The position numbers and the translations under genes were made by a program. A stretch of 64,000 nucleotides of DNA from positions 44,923,882 to 44,987,881 of the forward strand of contig CM064430.1 of the NCBI GenBank assembly GCA_032690845.1. The letters run 5' to 3'. The stretch's first letter is position 1; each line of letters starts with the position of its first letter. Of the stretch, positions 33,958-44,459 are shown piece after piece. This DNA is from Eleusine coracana subsp. coracana. Lineage: Eukaryota > Streptophyta > Magnoliopsida > Poales > Poaceae. A model generated the notes under the pieces. The model saw only the letters and a program-made list of their open reading frames with translations, made no database searches and was not told the origin of the DNA.

Positions 33958-34868
33958 CATGAACAGGATTGGACGCGGTGGAGGAGTTTGAAAAACTTCG
34001 CCAAAGCTTGGGGGCTAAACGCGGCGGGATCTATGGCGGCCGGAAGCGAGAAAGCTAACCCTAGCCAGAAAAACAGAGGAGTCGCGAGAGCAGAGAAGGT
34101 GCAAGGAAGACGAAGAGTTCGTGTGCAAATGTGGCATGGACTGAGGGTCAACCTGGTGCAGCCTTTTATACCCTTGCCTTTTTTGACCTAAGGGTCCCAT
34201 GGGCCGGGGTAGGCCGTACTGTAGTGCGACCTTAATATTAACTTAAAGGTTAATTAAGGGCTTAAGCCCATTAGGGCTACAAACCCAGAAAAATAAAACT
34301 TGGGGGCTTCTTTGATGAGAAGTACCAGAGAATTATTTCACCATATCTATGTGATTTGATGATCATGTGGCAAAGGACTTGATGGTCATATGGTTACAAG
34401 TCAAATAACCAGAATTAAAAAATTTGGACTTAAACGGGTGATTGGAATTAGGGAAAAGCTATATTATGACTAAAGTCATTTAACTTAATACTGAATATGA
34501 CTAGAGTCATAAAATTCCGACCGACCCATCACTCGGAAATAATATGTGCCACTCAGCCGATTTGATGATCGGTCGGCAAAGTGGTCACTTAGCAATAGGA
34601 CCCAAGGGTTTGATGACGAAAGGTTTGAAAGATTCAAACTTGATTGTTTGAATATCTATAAACAAATTAGTAAGAGCTAATACAATTAGACTCTTGCATT
34701 ATTTGTTAGTCTCCAAATTATACAAGAGTCGGGGGCTACACCTGACCAGGTGCACCTGACCGGTGCACCAGATCTATCAGAAACTTTGATAACGAGGTCT
34801 TCCTAATTTATGATCTTTAGATCATTCGGAGAATTAAAGCTCAAAATCAGAAAGCACTCAGGGGCTGC
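33958..34868 (+). other. 3' noncoding region and polypurine tract of the Tat-like element
   Basis: The first part would be the promoter of the antisense gene. From about 34250 it matches the 1-714 stretch of the window. It ends 'cactcaggggctgc' directly before the 3' LTR at 34869, the likely polypurine tract. Confidence 0.65.
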
Positions 34869-35250
34869 TATGGGATACTTGCTTTACGGGTATCCTCATA
34901 CAAGGCTAAGTCGGTGGCCGACCGGGTACTTCATCAACAAGGAAGCCGACCGACTCGGCATGGAGTGCAAGACAAGAAAGATTAGACTTGCCATATAGAA
35001 TCCTTGTAGAGTACGACTAGGACTCTGCCTGAACCCCCCTGCCGACCGGATATATAAGGTGGCAGGGTACCCCCATCGGAGGGAGAGAGAGAAAGGACAC
35101 AACATCTCGTGACAATCAATACAATACAGAACACAGGACATAGGGTTTTTACTCTCATTGAGAGGGCCCGAACCTGTATAATTCGGCGTCTTGTGTAACC
35201 GTCGTAGTTCTTGGTCTCAACGTAGCCCTATATATTTACTGCTGGCGACA
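34869..35250 (+). repeat. 3' LTR of the Tat-like element
   Basis: It is 382 bp. It starts TATGGGATAC, so the canonical TG start has changed to TA, and ends GGCGACA. It lacks about 12 bases near the end that the 5' LTR has. It is followed by the CATAT target repeat. Confidence 0.85.
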
Positions 35251-35255
35251 CATAT

Positions 35256-36229
35256 ATTTGTAGTTGTTCTGTTTTGGATGTAATTGTAGAAAACAGGTAT
35301 AAAACAGGGTAGTTATGGATAAGGAATCAAAGAGCAACAAGGATGGGCCAGGTACAGAGTCGCGCCGATCGGCGCAGGCCTACGCTAATCGGCGCAGGAG
35401 GGTAAAAGACAATGAAAAGCATAATTTGGTCCAAGGACAGAGGCCCAGCCCAATACAAATCAAAGTCGGTGGAAGTTGACCTAATCTTGCCGGATATAAA
35501 AGCAAGACATCTATCAAGAGCCAAGGAAGGTAGGAGAGAGATAGCAATCACGATATCCAGTTGTTAGAACTAGGGTTTCAAGATATTGGCAGCGACGGTT
35601 GGTTAACACCGATGAGAACCACCAGAAGGGAGGTCACGCCGATTGGCGCAACAGTTGCGTCGATCGGCACGTGCGCGTTCTAGCACTATTTCTTGCCCTT
35701 TCTGCTATGCTTAGCAGGAGGATGAGCGAGTAGTCTCATATTCTCTTCTCTGGTGCGAGAATCTGGTCATGTAACTCTCATACTTATTGATACTCTCTTG
35801 ATGAATTCAATCTATGTAGTGAACTCAATTGTGCATCTATTTCATTAGTGTATCGTCTGGTATACTTCTGCCCATTGCATAGTGCAAGAAACCAGTGGGG
35901 AGCTAATCACCTCTGTAGTGACAACCGGGGCGAACGAAACCACCATGTCTTGTAGAATATTGGAATCATCTTGCATGCTAGTGAACCAATCCTAAGGAGA
36001 GAATCCTTCATTATCCTGTTACATCTCTAAATAACATTCATCCACCACTCTCTCATTGTCATCATTCACACCAACCCAACCATTGCAATCTGTTAGTATG
36101 CCCTTAATAGTAATAGTCCCGCTCCTTCCCTGTGGATTTGATAACCTTGGAATACTCTGAGGGAAAAAGAGCTACAACTGTACACCGTCCTCTTGCGTTA
36201 TATAAGTGGGTGCGTAATTATGACCAACA
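35256..36229 (+). repeat. 3' LTR of the Athila-like element, second piece
   Basis: It continues the LTR from the point matching 7113 to the CCAACA end at 36229. It carries two palindrome pairs (35366/35386 and 35640/35661) that correspond to those of the 5' LTR, with independent base changes. Confidence 0.92.
35363..35668. repeat. two dimeric CCGATCGG palindromes in the 3' LTR
   Basis: Cores at 35366 and 35386 (20 bp; the second is TAATCG) and at 35640 (CGATTG) and 35661 (21 bp). The spacing matches the 5' LTR pairs exactly. Confidence 0.88.
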
Positions 36230-36234
36230 GGTAT

Positions 36235-37322
36235 CGTAAGCGTTGGTTCGTGCCACTATCCGGTCGCTAGCTCCCCATGTTCCTCGTTGAGGACAGTGGC
36301 CACGTCGTGCCAGACAAAGTGATGGAGGAGGACCAGCTGCCCGATGACGAGGTTGCGAAGCGGGTGAAGGCGGCGTTGGGGACTGGCACCCAGACCTGGC
36401 CCATTCCAAACTGGCCGATGATGCATCTGGACCCTTAGGTGGTTGACATGGTGAGAAATCTTGTTTCCCAATTTTTTTTCTTGCTTCTAGCTTTTTGCAA
36501 TTGCGATGGCAGTCGGTCTTACCGCTGCATCCTGTTTCCAATCCCAGTGGACGTGCTTCATTCACACCCCTACCCTTCGGCTACCAGAGGAAGAGGAACA
36601 GCAAGCTGCCAGTTGCTTCAGGGAGGTGGACCGGCAGGATGCTAGACGGGAGACAAGGAAGCAAAAAAAATGTTGACATCCTGGTGAAGCGAGGGAAGGA
36701 GGAGAGATCGCGGCGCCGACATGCGCTGTGAGAGCAGAAGGAGCGAAAGGGGGAGAACCTGGACACCTTGTCAACCGCATCAACGAAGGAGGAGAATTGA
36801 GATGTGGATAGCGACGCGTCCGATGGTGGGGAGGTCGTCAGCAGGTATGAGGACCTTAGCGGTAACACCGGCGACGATGATGATGAGGATAGCAACGATG
36901 ATGTTGACCTCGGCGGCGACGCCGCACTTGCCGCCGGACTTGGCTATACACCGTTCGTGCGACTGACCTTGGGGATGAGGTTGTCGTCTGCTTCGGTGGA
37001 GGGCCCGCATTCGCTGGCACCTGTGGAGATCACGGCCAGGGAGCGGATCCTGCTGGCGGAGTTGCCCATCGGCAGGACCGGCTGTGGTGGTGTTTACAGC
37101 GAGGTGCCAAGGAGCCCCCAAGCGATGAGGCCAAGCGGCGTGATGAGCGGACGATCGAGCCACCCAGGCTCGTGGAGGACATCGCGTCGTCGCGGGACGA
37201 GGTCCCTCCGGGCAGCGTCGAGACTAGGGCGGCGTATCCTGTGGTGGTCGCTGAGAAGTGGGCGCACGACGTGGAGGGAAGCAACAATGTGGCGAGCGAG
37301 AAGCAGCAGGCAGTCGGCCTAA
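36235..37322 (+). pseudogene. Transposase_28-like gene, 3' part (after the nested insertion)
   Basis: The reading frame cut at 7013 resumes at 36235 with RKRWFVPLSGR, hits a TAG, and continues to the HLDP/VVDM segment at about 36450. A donor-like 'gtgaga' (36451) and an acceptor-like 'ggcag' (about 36513) suggest an intron, as in related genes. Downstream is a charged C-terminal part with a DDDDED-type acidic stretch (about 36870-36905), in another frame. It ends near 37322 with no clear 3' LTR after it. Several stops make it non-functional. Confidence 0.6.
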
Positions 37323-38093
37323 GACCCCGTTGACCATGGCTGACTCTGGCGAACACGCTCAAGAGGGACGCCACAGCCAAAACAAGGGCGCGCATTGTGA
37401 AATGAACTTCATTACTTAGTATGCAGACACAATGCTTTTCCTCCTTTGTTTCTTCCATGCTCCAGAAATACGGCTACATCCCTCACTCTGCAGACACCAC
37501 CTGCAACAACCTTGAATCGGGTAAAATTGGGGTGGCCATAATAGATGACGGTATGTAGGTACGATGCTTTCCTCCTTTGTTTCTTTCTGTTGATCTTGGT
37601 TGGAGGCATAATATATAAACCATATGAACCCACTCATTACTGCAATACTTCATTCATATGTAGTTTTGATATCTATCTTCCTTTTAGGTAGCATTGGAGC
37701 TTGCTTTGAGATGTTGAGATTGTGATGGTTAACAGGTTGGCATCTTGGGGAAACACTCCACTCCACGAGGACCAATGAGAGAACAAGTGTGTTTGCTCAA
37801 TCTGATATCATGGTCATTCATAATGCTGATCTGTGAAGCAGTAATAGAGACACTGCTGACCCAATATCTGAGACTCTAGATCTAATTACCTTCCTCCCTC
37901 TCTATTTTCATTTAGTTTTGTAACTTCCCTGTAACCATTATTGGCTGGTAGGTGCGTAGAAACTTTGCTGTTGAGAATAGTACTCCTTGCCTTAAGTTGA
38001 AGGACATGTATTGTGTGGTGTTCCCTCTGCTAGTAAGTGGTATGGACAAACATAGAGCTAATCTTGAATTCCAAAATATTTGACTGTCAATTA
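37323..38093. other. noncoding region with no recognised gene
   Basis: It follows the Transposase_28-like relic. A phrase of about 25 bp ('atgcttt-cctcctttgtttctt') occurs twice, at about 37431 and 37565. No LTR or coding frame was recognised. Confidence 0.45.
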
Positions 38094-38192
38094 CTCCCTC
38101 CAGATTCTTTTGTTGTCATTAGGACAAGGTAGCTAGTTTAAATTTAAACTATCGAGCTTGTTCTAATGACAACAAAAGAAAATTGAAGGTAG
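38094..38192. mobile_element. Stowaway-like MITE, 99 bp
   Basis: It begins CTCCCTCC, is flanked by TA on both sides, and folds on itself: 'cttttgttgtcattaggacaa' is matched in inverse near 38160-38180 across an AT core. The right terminus is degenerate (GAAGGTAG). Confidence 0.7.
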
Positions 38193-38265
38193 TACATTGT
38201 AAAACTTTCCTTTCTAACTTTTTTGTTCTCTACAAATGGGTGACATTGTCAGATTTAATGGGTAG

Positions 38266-38618
38266 CACTACCACTGGAAAAATAATATATTTTTTTGTGT
38301 CTTGAGCAAAACAGCCGTCACGCATTAGGGACATCCGAACATGCCTCCGCGACAGTGACGGGTTTGATTTTTTTTTACCATCACAAACATTAGTGACAGG
38401 CACTTTATTCCCGTCAGACCCATGAACAGTAATGACGGGGTTCAAATTCGGGTTTTCAGTTATCCGTCACAGGCATCACTGACGGGTTACTATGTGCCCG
38501 TCAGATCTGCGTTAGTGACGGTAAAAAAGTGCATACGTGTCTAGATTTACTGACGCATTTTTACTGACGGTTTGATTTCCATCACTGATAGTGTTAAAAA
38601 AAACTGTTTGAGGTAGTG
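38266..38618. mobile_element. CACTA-like non-autonomous element
   Basis: It starts CACTACCACTGG and ends AGGTAGTG (inverted CACTA termini). The body holds many copies of GTGACGG/CCGTCA in both directions, as in the subterminal repeats of CACTA elements. No clear 3-bp target duplication was seen (TAG versus ATT), so it is old or altered. Confidence 0.65.
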
Positions 38619-39419
38619 ATTGCCGCTGTGTGTCGCCACCTCTGCCTCCCCGTCACACGCGCGCATCTCCAGAGGCACACCACCCACTTCGCTGAGCCTT
38701 ACTCGCCTGTCGCCTAGGGCAAAGCTTGCCTCCATTACCGGCAATCGAAGTTTCCAACTTTCCCGTGCTCGGTCTTGTGTTGTCATGTGGTGTTCATCTT
38801 CATTATTCCATGGCGCAGGCCACCTCATATAGAACTTGGTCCTGAAGCAATGCACGTGAGACCCAAAGTGGTTTGGCCCAAGGGAGCTAACGTCCAGCAA
38901 AAACTCCTTTTTTTTTTTACGATTATTTGATGTTTGATTTCAATTTCTCTTGACCTCTAATTCTGAGTTAATTCCAAACTCTTGACTTTCACTTAATGGG
39001 ACATGAGACTCAATCAATTGGGCGGATGATGATTTTTAGATAGAACAAAGTAACATCGCAAGAATTAATTTATTTCAAACTCAAATATAATTTCCAACTT
39101 GGTAAAATTTTGTTACAATGACAGGGTTGCATTTTTGGGATGTTACACCTACTTTCCAGATACGCTCTGTGAATATATATTTATCCGTCTTCAGTTTAAG
39201 TTAAGCTTAGTTTCTGAGAGGACTAGTCATACCAAATACTTACCAAACAGTTCGTGTCGTTTCGGTTTTCAGTTCATTTTGTGGACGGGGCAAACTAGGA
39301 CGACGAGCCCTGGAGAGTGGAGACAGCACAGGACCTCTCCGACCCACCAAAAAAAAAAATAGCAATTACAAAGCTTGACGCCCGCGCGACGTGCGGAGAG
39401 ACCGACCACGCACGCATGC
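38619..39419 (+). other. upstream region of the WAT1-type gene
   Basis: No other gene was supported. A 117-codon minus-strand frame (38547-38900) lies over the CACTA border and is probably chance. A TATA-like 'gaatatatattta' at about 39171 lies some 250 bp before the start codon. Confidence 0.4.
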
Positions 39420-41572
39420 ATGGCCGGAGCGCCAGCGACAGGCGCTGCCACCGTGCCGTCGAGCCGCGGGTGCTGGGAGGACGGCGCCAACTCGCTGGGG
39501 CTGGTGGCGGTGCAGCTGGGCGGCGCGGCGTACACGGTGGTGGTGACGCCGGTGCTCGCGCTCGGGCTCGACCCGCTCTTCCTCGTCGCCGTCGGCAGCC
39601 TCTGCACCGGCATCCTCACCCTCCCCTTCGCTCTCAACATAGAGAGGTTACATACTGGGATGTAAATCATCCGTTCAAGCGTCGCTCTGCACCTTTTCTT
39701 TTTTAATCAACGAATGAATTCTCATCTGCATGCGAACTGCGATGTGGTGGAGCAGGAAGAAATGGCCGTCTGGGATGAGCAACCGGCTGCTTCTCGAGTT
39801 CATCGTGCTGGCACTGGGAGGGTAAGAAATTAAACTCTCCCTCTGGCGATTAATCAGTACTACTGTGCACGGCTCAAATGTGTGTTCGTGATCCATGACA
39901 CGGTTTTAATTATATACTGTACACAATAATGCCGTGTCAATTATTCTGAAACAAACAGTTTGCTCTTCACATTCTTCTCCACAATAAATCCTAACGTTCT
40001 CACGCTTTGTATGTACACATATGCTGGTTGTTTCCAGGGTGACTGGGTTCCAGGCGCTGATGCTGCACGGCATGAAGATGACCTCCCCAGCCATCGCCTC
40101 CGCCATGCCCAACCTTGCCCCGGGCATCATCTTCATCGTCTCCGGCTGTCTTGGGTACTCATGCCGACCCGGCAATCCACCATGACATTTTCTTCAAGAT
40201 CGTAATCCACCAAACGATTCGGCTGCATAAGTTTGGTACTGAGCCATGTGCTGCATGCAGGTTCGAGAGGGTTGATCTCAGGTGCCGGTACACGAGGGCC
40301 AAGATCCTCGGCACCGTGGTCTGCCTTGGAGGCGCCGTCGCCATGAGCGTCCTGCAGAGCCCGGCCACGCCACGGGGACACAGACCGATAGACCACGCCG
40401 CCGCCGTGGCACGATCGCACCGGGACTGGGTGGCCGGTTGCCTCTTCCTCCTCGGCGCGGTGCTCGTGCTCTCAGCCACGATTGTCCTACAGGTCGATAT
40501 CCACACCCCGATGATGATGACGTGTTGCAGGAGTAGTAGTGATTTCTTCACACGTTTAATTATTATCTCCTTTTATTTAATCATGTTTTCTAGCTTTCAG
40601 CTGATTAAAAACTTTTAATTAATGGTTTGTTCTTCTGAGTTTTTATTTTTCTTTTGTAGGATTATTTGTATAATAATTATAAATTATTGGATCTAGATTT
40701 AATGGCTTAAAGAGGTGACTGAAAGTTACTCCAAACTTTCAGCCAGCTGAAAATTAACAAGTCCCTTATTTAATTGTCTGCAGCGGCCACCATGATCCAT
40801 TTCCCGGCGCCGTTCACGCTCTGTTCTGTGACGTCGCTGATTGGCGCCGTACTGACGGCAGCGTTCCAGGTGGTCACGGCGGGGCAGTTCAGCCCCGGCA
40901 CGCCACAGATCAGCCTCGAGATCGTCCTCTCCCTTGTGCTCGTGGTAATGGCAAAAACAATGTCCGCGAGAGAACCAGTCAGTTCCTCGTTGCAAGCGCT
41001 GTCTCCTTCCCATTCTGAAAACTCTGGTGCGTGGTTGGTGCAGGGTGGGCTGGTGAGCTCGGCGTGCATTATGTTCCAGACGTGGGCTCTGGAGAGGAAA
41101 GGACCCGTGATGGTCTCCATATTCAGCCCCACGCAGACCGTCGGCTCCGCAATCTTCTCTGCACTCTTCCTCGGCCGAGTCATGCAGCCAGGAAGGTACT
41201 TAAATCAATCCATGATTTCGCTTTGGCTGGGCATAAATTCCTGCTCAGACTACACGAAACAACATTGCAGTGGCGCCATCCTGAAATTGTCCTGAAAAAT
41301 GCATCACCAAAATCTGAACCCTTGTAGCTACAAACTAAATTTAAGCTCTCCAATTGAACCAAATCGTTTTTAATTGAACCAAATGTAAGTACCAGAGACT
41401 AAGCTGATATTTTGATGTTTGACGCAGCATACTGGGTACGGTTTTCCTATTCTCCGGGCTCTATGTGGTTTTATGGTCGAAGAAGAAAGAAGGGCAGGTT
41501 CTCGCTGCAGACAGGATGGCGACCGATCTACTAGCTGACCATGACATGAAGCCACTGCTGTTTCATGGCTAG
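39420..41572 (+). CDS. WAT1-related (nodulin MtN21/EamA-type) transporter gene with a one-base lesion
   Basis: Seven exon-like segments are joined by GT-AG introns: 39420-39646, 39756-39821, 40038-40154, 40261-40492, 40784-40944, 41044-41195 and 41428-41572. The product would be a membrane transporter with two EamA halves; related proteins move auxin, amino acids or other metabolites, but no substrate can be named here. Visible segments are VAVQLGGAAYTVVV, SPAIASAMPNLAPG, FSPTQTVGSAIFSALFLG and the end LFSGLYVVLWSKKK. The summed length is 1100 nt, one short of 367 codons. The loss is at the exon 4/5 border, where the acceptor reads 'ctgcag' then CGGCC although the frame needs GCGGCC. It is therefore either a recent pseudogene or rescued by another splice. 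The start at 39420 was chosen as the first in-frame ATG. Confidence 0.82.
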
Positions 41573-43152
41573 TTTCGCTTCTCTTGTAATGGTACCCTTC
41601 TGATCTCAGTCGGGTGCATTGACTGTAGTTGCACAGTAAACTTACTTTCCATTTTGTTAGATACCATTTTAATGCTTGTGGTAGTAGTTACAAAAAGACT
41701 AGCTCAGCTGTAGTTTTATCAGACTTTAGAGATGTAACAGAGGATCAGGATCAGGAGTTACCCTTACTGGCGCAACATCAGGAAGCAAGGAAAGCAGTAG
41801 CCCAAAGATTACGAGTTAGGTTGTGTTGATATTAATTGCTTTGTGTAACCTTGATGGCAGATATGATAAAAAGAAATCAACATTTTGAGCTCATTATATG
41901 ACTGGAGATGTTTTTATTTTTATTTTCCTTTTGAACTTTTTCCATTCTTCAAGAGGTAGTACCGTGTAACACAGGTACCGCAGTTTAAATCCTCAAAAAA
42001 AAAAAAGGTACGGCATTTTAAACCAATCTCAATACATCTGTCAGCTAAAAACACCGGCACCTACCTTTGTGTTCTTTTTTTCGCACTAAATTTTAATCTC
42101 GTTGTATTAAATATTAAGATACTAATTAAAAATAATAAATATAAACTAATGACAAATCTTATTTCATAACCCCTAGGCTAAATAACAAGACGAATCTATT
42201 AAGTCTAAATAGACCATGATTAGACAATTGTGATGCTACATTTTAAACATCTTATAATAATAACTTAATCAAGATTAATAGAATTATCTTGCAAATTAGC
42301 CTCTAGCTATATAAAGAGTTTTATATTTAGTCACCCTATTTAAAACGTTCGATATGACAATACTAAAATTTAAACCCTACAAAAAAAAACCTAGTAGACA
42401 AGAACACCATTGTAATTTGAGCCTCCAAACAAAACGTCCACCTCCAATCCGCACCTCGATTTCATTTCTTCCCCTTCCCACCTCGTCTAGATCTTCCTAT
42501 TGTCCCAACCACAACCACATTTGCGCTAGAGGTTGGGTGCCATGCAACTAAGGAGGCGATTGGTTAATTGAATAGTACTGTTTAATTAAATATTTTAAAT
42601 TTATCTTCTGAAATTTCACCTTTGTCACTGTTTTTGAGAGATTATTATTGATCCCAACGTAGGAACACTAGAAATACTCTAAAAAAAGTTATCTAAAAAT
42701 AGGTGAATTTGAGAAATGAAAAATCCTCATAGAACTATCGAAGCAGAGTATTTCTGTAAGGAAGAAACAGGAAGCAAATGAATATGGCAGAGGTCGCAAC
42801 AGCTCCCCCCAAGTCAATTTAGAAGCAAGCAATCAGCAGTAGAAATAAAACCACTTAGGAAGTAATTTGAAGCAAACATTCGCAACGGGTAACTTAGTTG
42901 CTGCATAAATCAAACTGGGGAGATGAACACAGTGAATGCAATATTTTATTGGAAGCAACGTTGAGTGAAACAGCCATCATTTGAGATTTCTAAACATTAA
43001 GTCACTAGCAGAAATATGAAAAGTACAGGAAAAGAGAGAATTCCACAAGGTAATCACTAAGATTTCAGCCAGACAAAGCATAAAGATGCATGCTAATCGA
43101 AATCCCCCTCATCAGTTGTGTATGTAACATTGGAGTTTACAGATGCATTTGC
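41573..43152. other. intergenic region with a probable MITE relic
   Basis: No gene was seen. Bases about 42080-42400 contain phrases common in abundant grass MITEs ('gacgaatctattaagtctaaatagaccatgattagac', given here in part, and 'ttagcctctagctatataaagagtttt'). The termini are not clear, so the class (hAT-like) is a guess. Confidence 0.4.
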
Positions 43153-43675
43153 CTAAAAAATGCAGTGGAGTCTGTGCCATCCTCCATTGTCAGTGGGAAT
43201 CTTACCAGACAGTTTAATGGCCATTCTCTTCAGCATTGGAGCGGATCTGAATACTAGCTCAAGGAAATCCACCTCATGATCAGTTGCAGTGAACCCTTGA
43301 ATTTCTACCTCTTCGAGATCAGGCAATGAGAGTGGTTCATTTCTCCAGTTGCCACCTTGAGCACAGTCACAGTTTTGTGAGCATGCTTGGAACTACAACA
43401 AGTATTAAAGCATGTTATATTCTGTAGAAGTTCTCTGTGAGGTTAGATGCAGACATGAAAAATAGTACAGGATTACCGTAGTCGGCAAAAGCAACAGCTC
43501 AAGCCTCTGTATGGAAGTTGTACTTCAGAGAAGTTGCAGCACTAGAGCTCCAAAAACATGCCCCTCAGGTCGAAGACGCAATTTCAAGACTGAGAAGTTG
43601 GTCACTGGGAGCCTTGCAAGTTCCTGCACAATGCTCTGCTCTGCAGTATTATTGCCCTATAAAACAATTCAATTA

Positions 43676-44121
43676 GGGCTCCTTTGGATTGAAGGAATTT
43701 TGGAGGAAAAATAGAGGATTCAATTCCTATAGGAAAATATCCTATTCATGCCTTTGGAACGTGGGAATGGAGCAAAGGAAAAATAAAGGAAAGTTTCCTA
43801 TGGTGCTGATTTCAAAGGAAAAATGGAGGAAAGGAAACATTGGGTCAGACCTCTTTTTTTCTTTCCCATCGCGTAGGATCGAGGTAAATTGATGCTTAGT
43901 TGCACATAATGAACAGTTGAGCACCAGCACCGACCACTTATAGCCAAACTCAAATGTATTACTGCTAACATTTCCTATAGTCTTCCTGTGACCCATCCAA
44001 AGAGTAAACCATGTAACATTTCTGTGTTTTCCAATCTTCTGATTTGTATATGCATTCCTATCCTATTTCTGTATTTTTTTCTATTACTACGTTTTTCCAA
44101 TCCTGCGTTCCAAAGGAGCCC
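43676..44121. mobile_element. Tourist/PIF-Harbinger-type MITE in the F-box gene intron
   Basis: It is 446 bp with inverted ends GGGCTCCTTTGGA and TCCAAAGGAGCCC and 3-bp target duplications TTA on both sides. Confidence 0.85.
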
Positions 44122-44202
44122 TTAGCATGTAGAGGGCACGCTGCTGTACCCATTACCTAATGTAATGGAAGTATATAAGAAAGTTGTTCGATATAAGTAA
44201 TA

Positions 44203-44459
44203 CTCCCTCCGTTCCAGAATATAGCTAGTTCTGGATTTGTCCTAAGTCAAACTTGTATAACTTTGACCTTCCATAGCAAAAAAATTATTAATATTAACTA
44301 CGTAATAGTTATATATTATGATAGTTTGATTTATCACTAATCTAATATTAGTATTCTTGTATTGTTAACCATTATAAATTTTTTGTTATGATTGATTAAA
44401 GTTAAAAAAATTTAACTTAGAACAAATCCAAAACTAGTTATATTCTGGAACGAAGGGAG
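44203..44459. mobile_element. Stowaway MITE in the F-box gene intron
   Basis: It is 257 bp: CTCCCTCCGTTCCAGAATAT at the left is mirrored by 'atattctggaacgaagggag' at the right, with TA on both sides. Confidence 0.92.

Larger units (their letters stand above)
16347..35250 (+). mobile_element. Tat-like Ty3/Gypsy retrotransposon, interrupted by a chromovirus
   Basis: The element is flanked by the 5-bp target duplication CATAT (16342-16346 and 35251-35255). It carries short LTRs of about 385-395 bp, a TGGCGCGCCAGGTAGGGG primer region, gag-protease, and reverse transcriptase followed by two RNase H-type domains. An integrase and a minus-strand gene with a Transposase_28-type domain complete it. 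The second RNase H and the antisense gene are marks of the Tat lineage. Without the nested chromovirus it is about 11.1 kb. Many stops make it non-autonomous now. Confidence 0.88.
7014..36229 (+). mobile_element. Athila-like Ty3/Gypsy retrotransposon, interrupted by a Tat-like element
   Basis: The LTRs begin TGTTGG and end CCAACA. The host repeat flanking it is GGTAC (7009-7013) on the left and GGTAT (36230-36234) on the right, a 5-bp target duplication with one later change. Inside are a tRNA-Asp-type primer site, gag-protease, reverse transcriptase, RNase H, integrase, a third coding region and a long noncoding tail. Without the nested 18.9 kb the element is about 10.3 kb. It sits within the Transposase_28-like pseudogene. 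Stops, frameshifts and an integrase deletion show it is inactive. Confidence 0.88.

Noticed and set aside
34310..34868. 'ttTGATGAGAAG' as the LTR start of the Tat-like element
   Set aside because: The 5' copy begins at TGTGGGATAC (16347) directly after its target repeat, so the sequence before 34869 is internal, not LTR.
39375..39419. An earlier start for the WAT1-type gene
   Set aside because: The upstream extension has no ATG in frame; the first in-frame ATG is 39420 and fits family N-termini.
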